Assembly: GCA_026874595.1 (NCBI GenBank)
Contig: CM049319.1
Coordinates: forward strand, 66,205,417-66,269,416
Origin: Sipunculus nudus
Taxonomy: Eukaryota; Annelida; Sipuncula; Golfingiida; Sipunculidae
DNA: 64,000 bases
Reading direction: 5' to 3'
Positions 60,804 through 64,000 of this stretch are shown here, piece after piece. The position numbers and the translations under genes are program-made. Within the stretch, counting starts at the first letter, position 1; every line of letters starts with the position of its first letter. The notes under the pieces were generated by a model that saw only the letters and a program-made list of their open reading frames with translations, did no database searches and was not told the origin of the DNA.

Positions 60804-61842
60804 ATCCCAAGCTTCACTCAGCATCGGGAGGTTAAATGTAATTAACCATAATAGTAAAAAACAAGTGTAAACTACCTGAAAAATGTACATGATAATCTTA
60901 AAATTTCCATTGTTTCCATAACATTCTTTGTGGAATGATTTGTTGTGTTTATTGTATCGATTCTTGAGAGAGCCACTTTCTAATCAAGTGTAGCAAGAAA
61001 ACATTTAGAGGTTGCATTTGTCCACGTAGGATGAGCAAGTGGCTCATTTAAACAGTCGATCCTACGCTCTTTACACAGCGCTTTAACTATAGGCCTAATT
61101 CTTATATCGTAAGCGCTGTTTGTTATGACCTCGTATCCTGAATTGCAACACCAGAGGGGAGCTCTGTATTTTTGTCCAATCAGATGAGACCTTGTGCTGG
61201 AAGACAGAGCCAAGCGAGGAATACACGGAGCAAATCATGTTCATTTCGTTTTGAGTGACAGCTCATCGCCCCGGTAACCGTCTGAACAGGCCACAGGCTC
61301 AGAGAGAATTGCCCAAGACGTGGTTTGCTTAGGACCTCGGACACATAGGCCGGTGAGCTGTAATTCAAACGAAACATAATAACAACAAAGGCTGCGTGCA
61401 CACCTCGCTGGCTGGTTAAAAAGTTCTACAGACAACAGATACATGTCTACGCTAACACAGTCATAATGTCATAATCGAATCGGTCGATGATGCGAGAATA
61501 CAGAGGGAGCAATTAAAATTCGACCGTAAACTGATATAAAGCGGCGCTTGAAGCGCAGCTATGTGCGGAGCCAGGATGCCTGTCGAGTGTTTGTTTATTG
61601 GCATCTGGTTGGCTGCTTGTCACATCATACGCACGTTTCTTTCAGCGGACAACGAACCGCCATCTGGTGTCTAAATATATCATAAACGGTCAAAGCTGGC
61701 AGCATAAAAATCAGTTGCAAGATTTCGGGAGCTTAAGTCGATCCAATAACCACAACAAATCATTCTACAATAAACGTTGCCAAAAACAAACATGCATAAT
61801 ATTTAGGTTATCTGCTCTACCTTAGGACCATATATATGTATA

Positions 61843-61873
<31 letters not shown>

Positions 61874-62589
61874 GGTTAATATACTTGTATATATAATACA
61901 TACTATCTGAATGGTGTACGTATAAATTTAAGTCCAAGGTCTTGAACACATTTGTCTTCTGTTAAACACACCCATCCATACTCGCCAACACACATACGCA
62001 TACGTATAGATATAATTGTTCATTGTATTTTGTGAAATATTCAGGAAACATGTGAATTATTATTGTAATAAAAGTATTGCTCAGGGAGGTGTCTGCTTTT
62101 ATTTCACTGGATTAAAGAAAGAGAAAACACTTGTATCTAAAAAGATTATCCCAAGTTGGCTTGTGGCTCCTTTATTTTTGGTAGCTCTTTTCCTGTAAAA
62201 TATTTAAGCGTGGATAGGGGGCTGGACTTGTGACTGCAAGTTTGTGGGTCGACTTGGTTTGAGGATCCCTTGCTTACATTCATCTGGCCCAGTTCCCTAA
62301 TAGCTATCGTGCAAAATATCAAATTACAAAGACAAATATCCATCTGTTTCCATTTAATTTATTATGTTTAATATATGAGGATGTGACTTGATACCATGGC
62401 CAATAACAATACCGTTGACTGTTCTATCACCTATTGTCCACCTGTTTTTGCTAGGAAAGGTTTTATTTCACTCTGTGAACTTATGCGACCTGCAGCGTCC
62501 ACTGTCCAAAGAACACGATCAATAGTCAATCGGCCGTTACAAAACATATCTACAATCATTACAACTGTTTTTGTGAAGCTTTAAAGTTT
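59601..62589. other. Downstream flank, no gene seen
   Basis: TA microsatellites (60,645-60,795 and 61,830-61,872) and a GC-richer stretch at 61,000-61,450 with only chance frames. Confidence 0.5.
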
Positions 62590-63185
62590 TGTTGACTATG
62601 TTATGAATATACAAAAAAAAATTTCTAGTGGTGCCACCTTAGCTGACCTAATTTTTGTGGGCCGAAGTGGGTTTTTTTTTCACTTCTCTCAAAAACAGTC
62701 ATAAAGTAATATATATAGGATTTAATATCATATTTAAGGATTCCTCAGAGTAAGAAGAATAACATGGTGTAAAGTCAGTTACCAGATATCGCAGGAATGC
62801 TTACAGACGTAAGACAATATGGCAGAAATATACTGATGACGTGACTGCTTTGTGAATTTGAGTTGCAGGTGGCGCCACCTATGTTGGCCTACTTTTTGAA
62901 TTTACGTTTTCCTATATTTCTGAAGATAAGAAAACAAATCATACTTTAGACTTTTAACAATTTCTCTAGGGATGGATTGTAAAAAATAAAATTTTTAAGA
63001 TGACGTTCTTATAAACTTTATTTTTTTTTTTTGCAGTCTGATGTTTCAGCATACATGATGCAATTTAGCGCACCAGATGTCACAGGAACGGCTGTAGCCT
63101 TCAACACCAAATTTCACAGACATATTGATCATGTAAATGTTATTTCATTTAAGCTGCAGGTGAAGCAACCTAACTTGACCTACTT
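62590..63185. repeat. Diverged tandem repeat with AGGTGGCGCCACCT motifs
   Basis: Three diverged units of about 240-290 bp. TAGTGGTGCCACCT (62,626), AGGTGGCGCCACCT (62,867) and AGGTGAAGCAACCT (63,161) are each followed by a TGRCCTACTTTTT-like block and a GGGC[C/T]AAAG-type block. Confidence 0.6.
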
Positions 63186-64000
63186 TTTGCGGGCTAAAGT
63201 AATTTTAACTACTTTTTTCGTAATAATTAATAAAATATTAATATTTCTGTCTTCACATCATAGTCAACATTCCTTTCCCACAGGGAAATAAAACGAGTAT
63301 ACAGTTCAGCCAAATTGTTTGAATGGGAAACTTTACAAAACATCGCAAAGTTTTACAATTTGATTTGTTTGTAATGTAATGTAATGGATGTTGATGGATT
63401 TTAAAAGGACTGACTGCAGCCTTCTGCAAAAGATTTCAGATAAATTGATTACGTGACCGCATTTCAGATATCGAGTTAAATTGGTGCGCTTTCTGTTGAC
63501 TTACTCTCTCGGAGCCCCAAAAAAATATATTCAGTTTTTCTGTAAAAAAAAGTCAGAGCAGATTTCAACTTTGGCTTTGGCTTTTTCAATCCACTCTCAT
63601 TGGCACGCTTGGGGTCAGACTAGGGTCGCCAGCGGAGATAACCAAGTGTTCAACCCGTAATCGATTGTCCTAGTCCAGGATGGCACAGGGTGAACCTGAG
63701 GCTCTTATCAGTTTTATTTCGGGGGGGGGGGGGGGTAAAATTATTTTTTTATAATTAAATGCCATGAAACCGTTTGCTACTGGCACGTGGTAAAAATGGT
63801 CCACAGATTTGCTGTTGATGTAGACATAAATGAAACATAAACTTTTCAACCTGTCACGGCGTATCTCATCGTTGCAAAACAATTATGACTGGTTACCATG
63901 ATTCTCTTTGATTATAATGATAGTCAACAGATGTCGCGGTTCACTAAGGGCATTTCAAGGGAGCATGCACTTAGTTGATCACAAGTCACATTCTTCACAC

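Noticed and set aside
61180-61444. Overlapping minus-strand frames in a GC-richer patch
   Set aside because: Several frames open at once, no domain, no splice context.

Overview
The window is animal nuclear DNA: AT-rich and dominated by repeats, with one spliced protein gene and no operons or prokaryotic signals. The repeat content suggests a lophotrochozoan, most likely a mollusc. The clues are tandem repeats rich in TGACCTTGACC, tRNA-headed SINEs, many foldback or MITE-like elements, and a Ty3/gypsy-type element with a tRNA-Pro primer site. The species call is an inference.

The only gene I can support is a class A (rhodopsin-family) G-protein-coupled receptor of the melatonin-receptor / GPR84 / moody-Tre1 type, on the + strand. 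Exon 1 (26,996-27,230) encodes the N-terminus, TM1 and TM2. Exon 2 (55,402-56,162) encodes TM3 to the C-terminus. The phase-1 junction restores one frame of 331 residues. The intron is 28.2 kb and filled with mobile DNA. The receptor keeps most class A landmarks, but its DRY/NRY position reads Asn-Ser-Cys, so the usual arginine is missing.

Upstream flank (1-26,995), in order: a 365-bp satellite array cut by the window edge; a 2.9-kb DNA element with terminal inverted repeats of about 300 bp and other repeats nested inside; a duplicated 250-bp repeat flanking a pogo-like end; a 3.2-kb foldback element whose arms start with a 21-bp palindromic minisatellite (CGTACGTACG core); a 26-bp minisatellite of about 32 copies; and a tRNA-type SINE.

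Intron (27,231-55,401): a truncated Ty3/gypsy-type retroelement (LTR, primer site, broken Gag with CCHC knuckle, start of the protease); a second SINE; a 0.43-kb TRIM-like mini-retrotransposon whose terminal repeats contain a tRNA-like A/B-box segment; a small hAT-like MITE; a 289-bp tandem array carrying repeated nuclear-receptor-like DR2 sites; a 655-bp tandem duplication; a third SINE; a MITE with short TIRs; a hairpin MITE; interstitial CCTAA repeats; a perfect 161-bp palindrome containing a hammerhead-ribozyme-like core on each strand; and a foldback element built from GAGTCC/GGACTC blocks.

Downstream flank (56,163-64,000): a possible poly(A) signal, AT-rich unique sequence, further copies of dispersed repeats, and a repeat cluster carrying the AGGTGGCGCCACCT palindrome.

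Almost all open frames of 60-170 codons in the window are chance ORFs or run through microsatellites and minisatellites.
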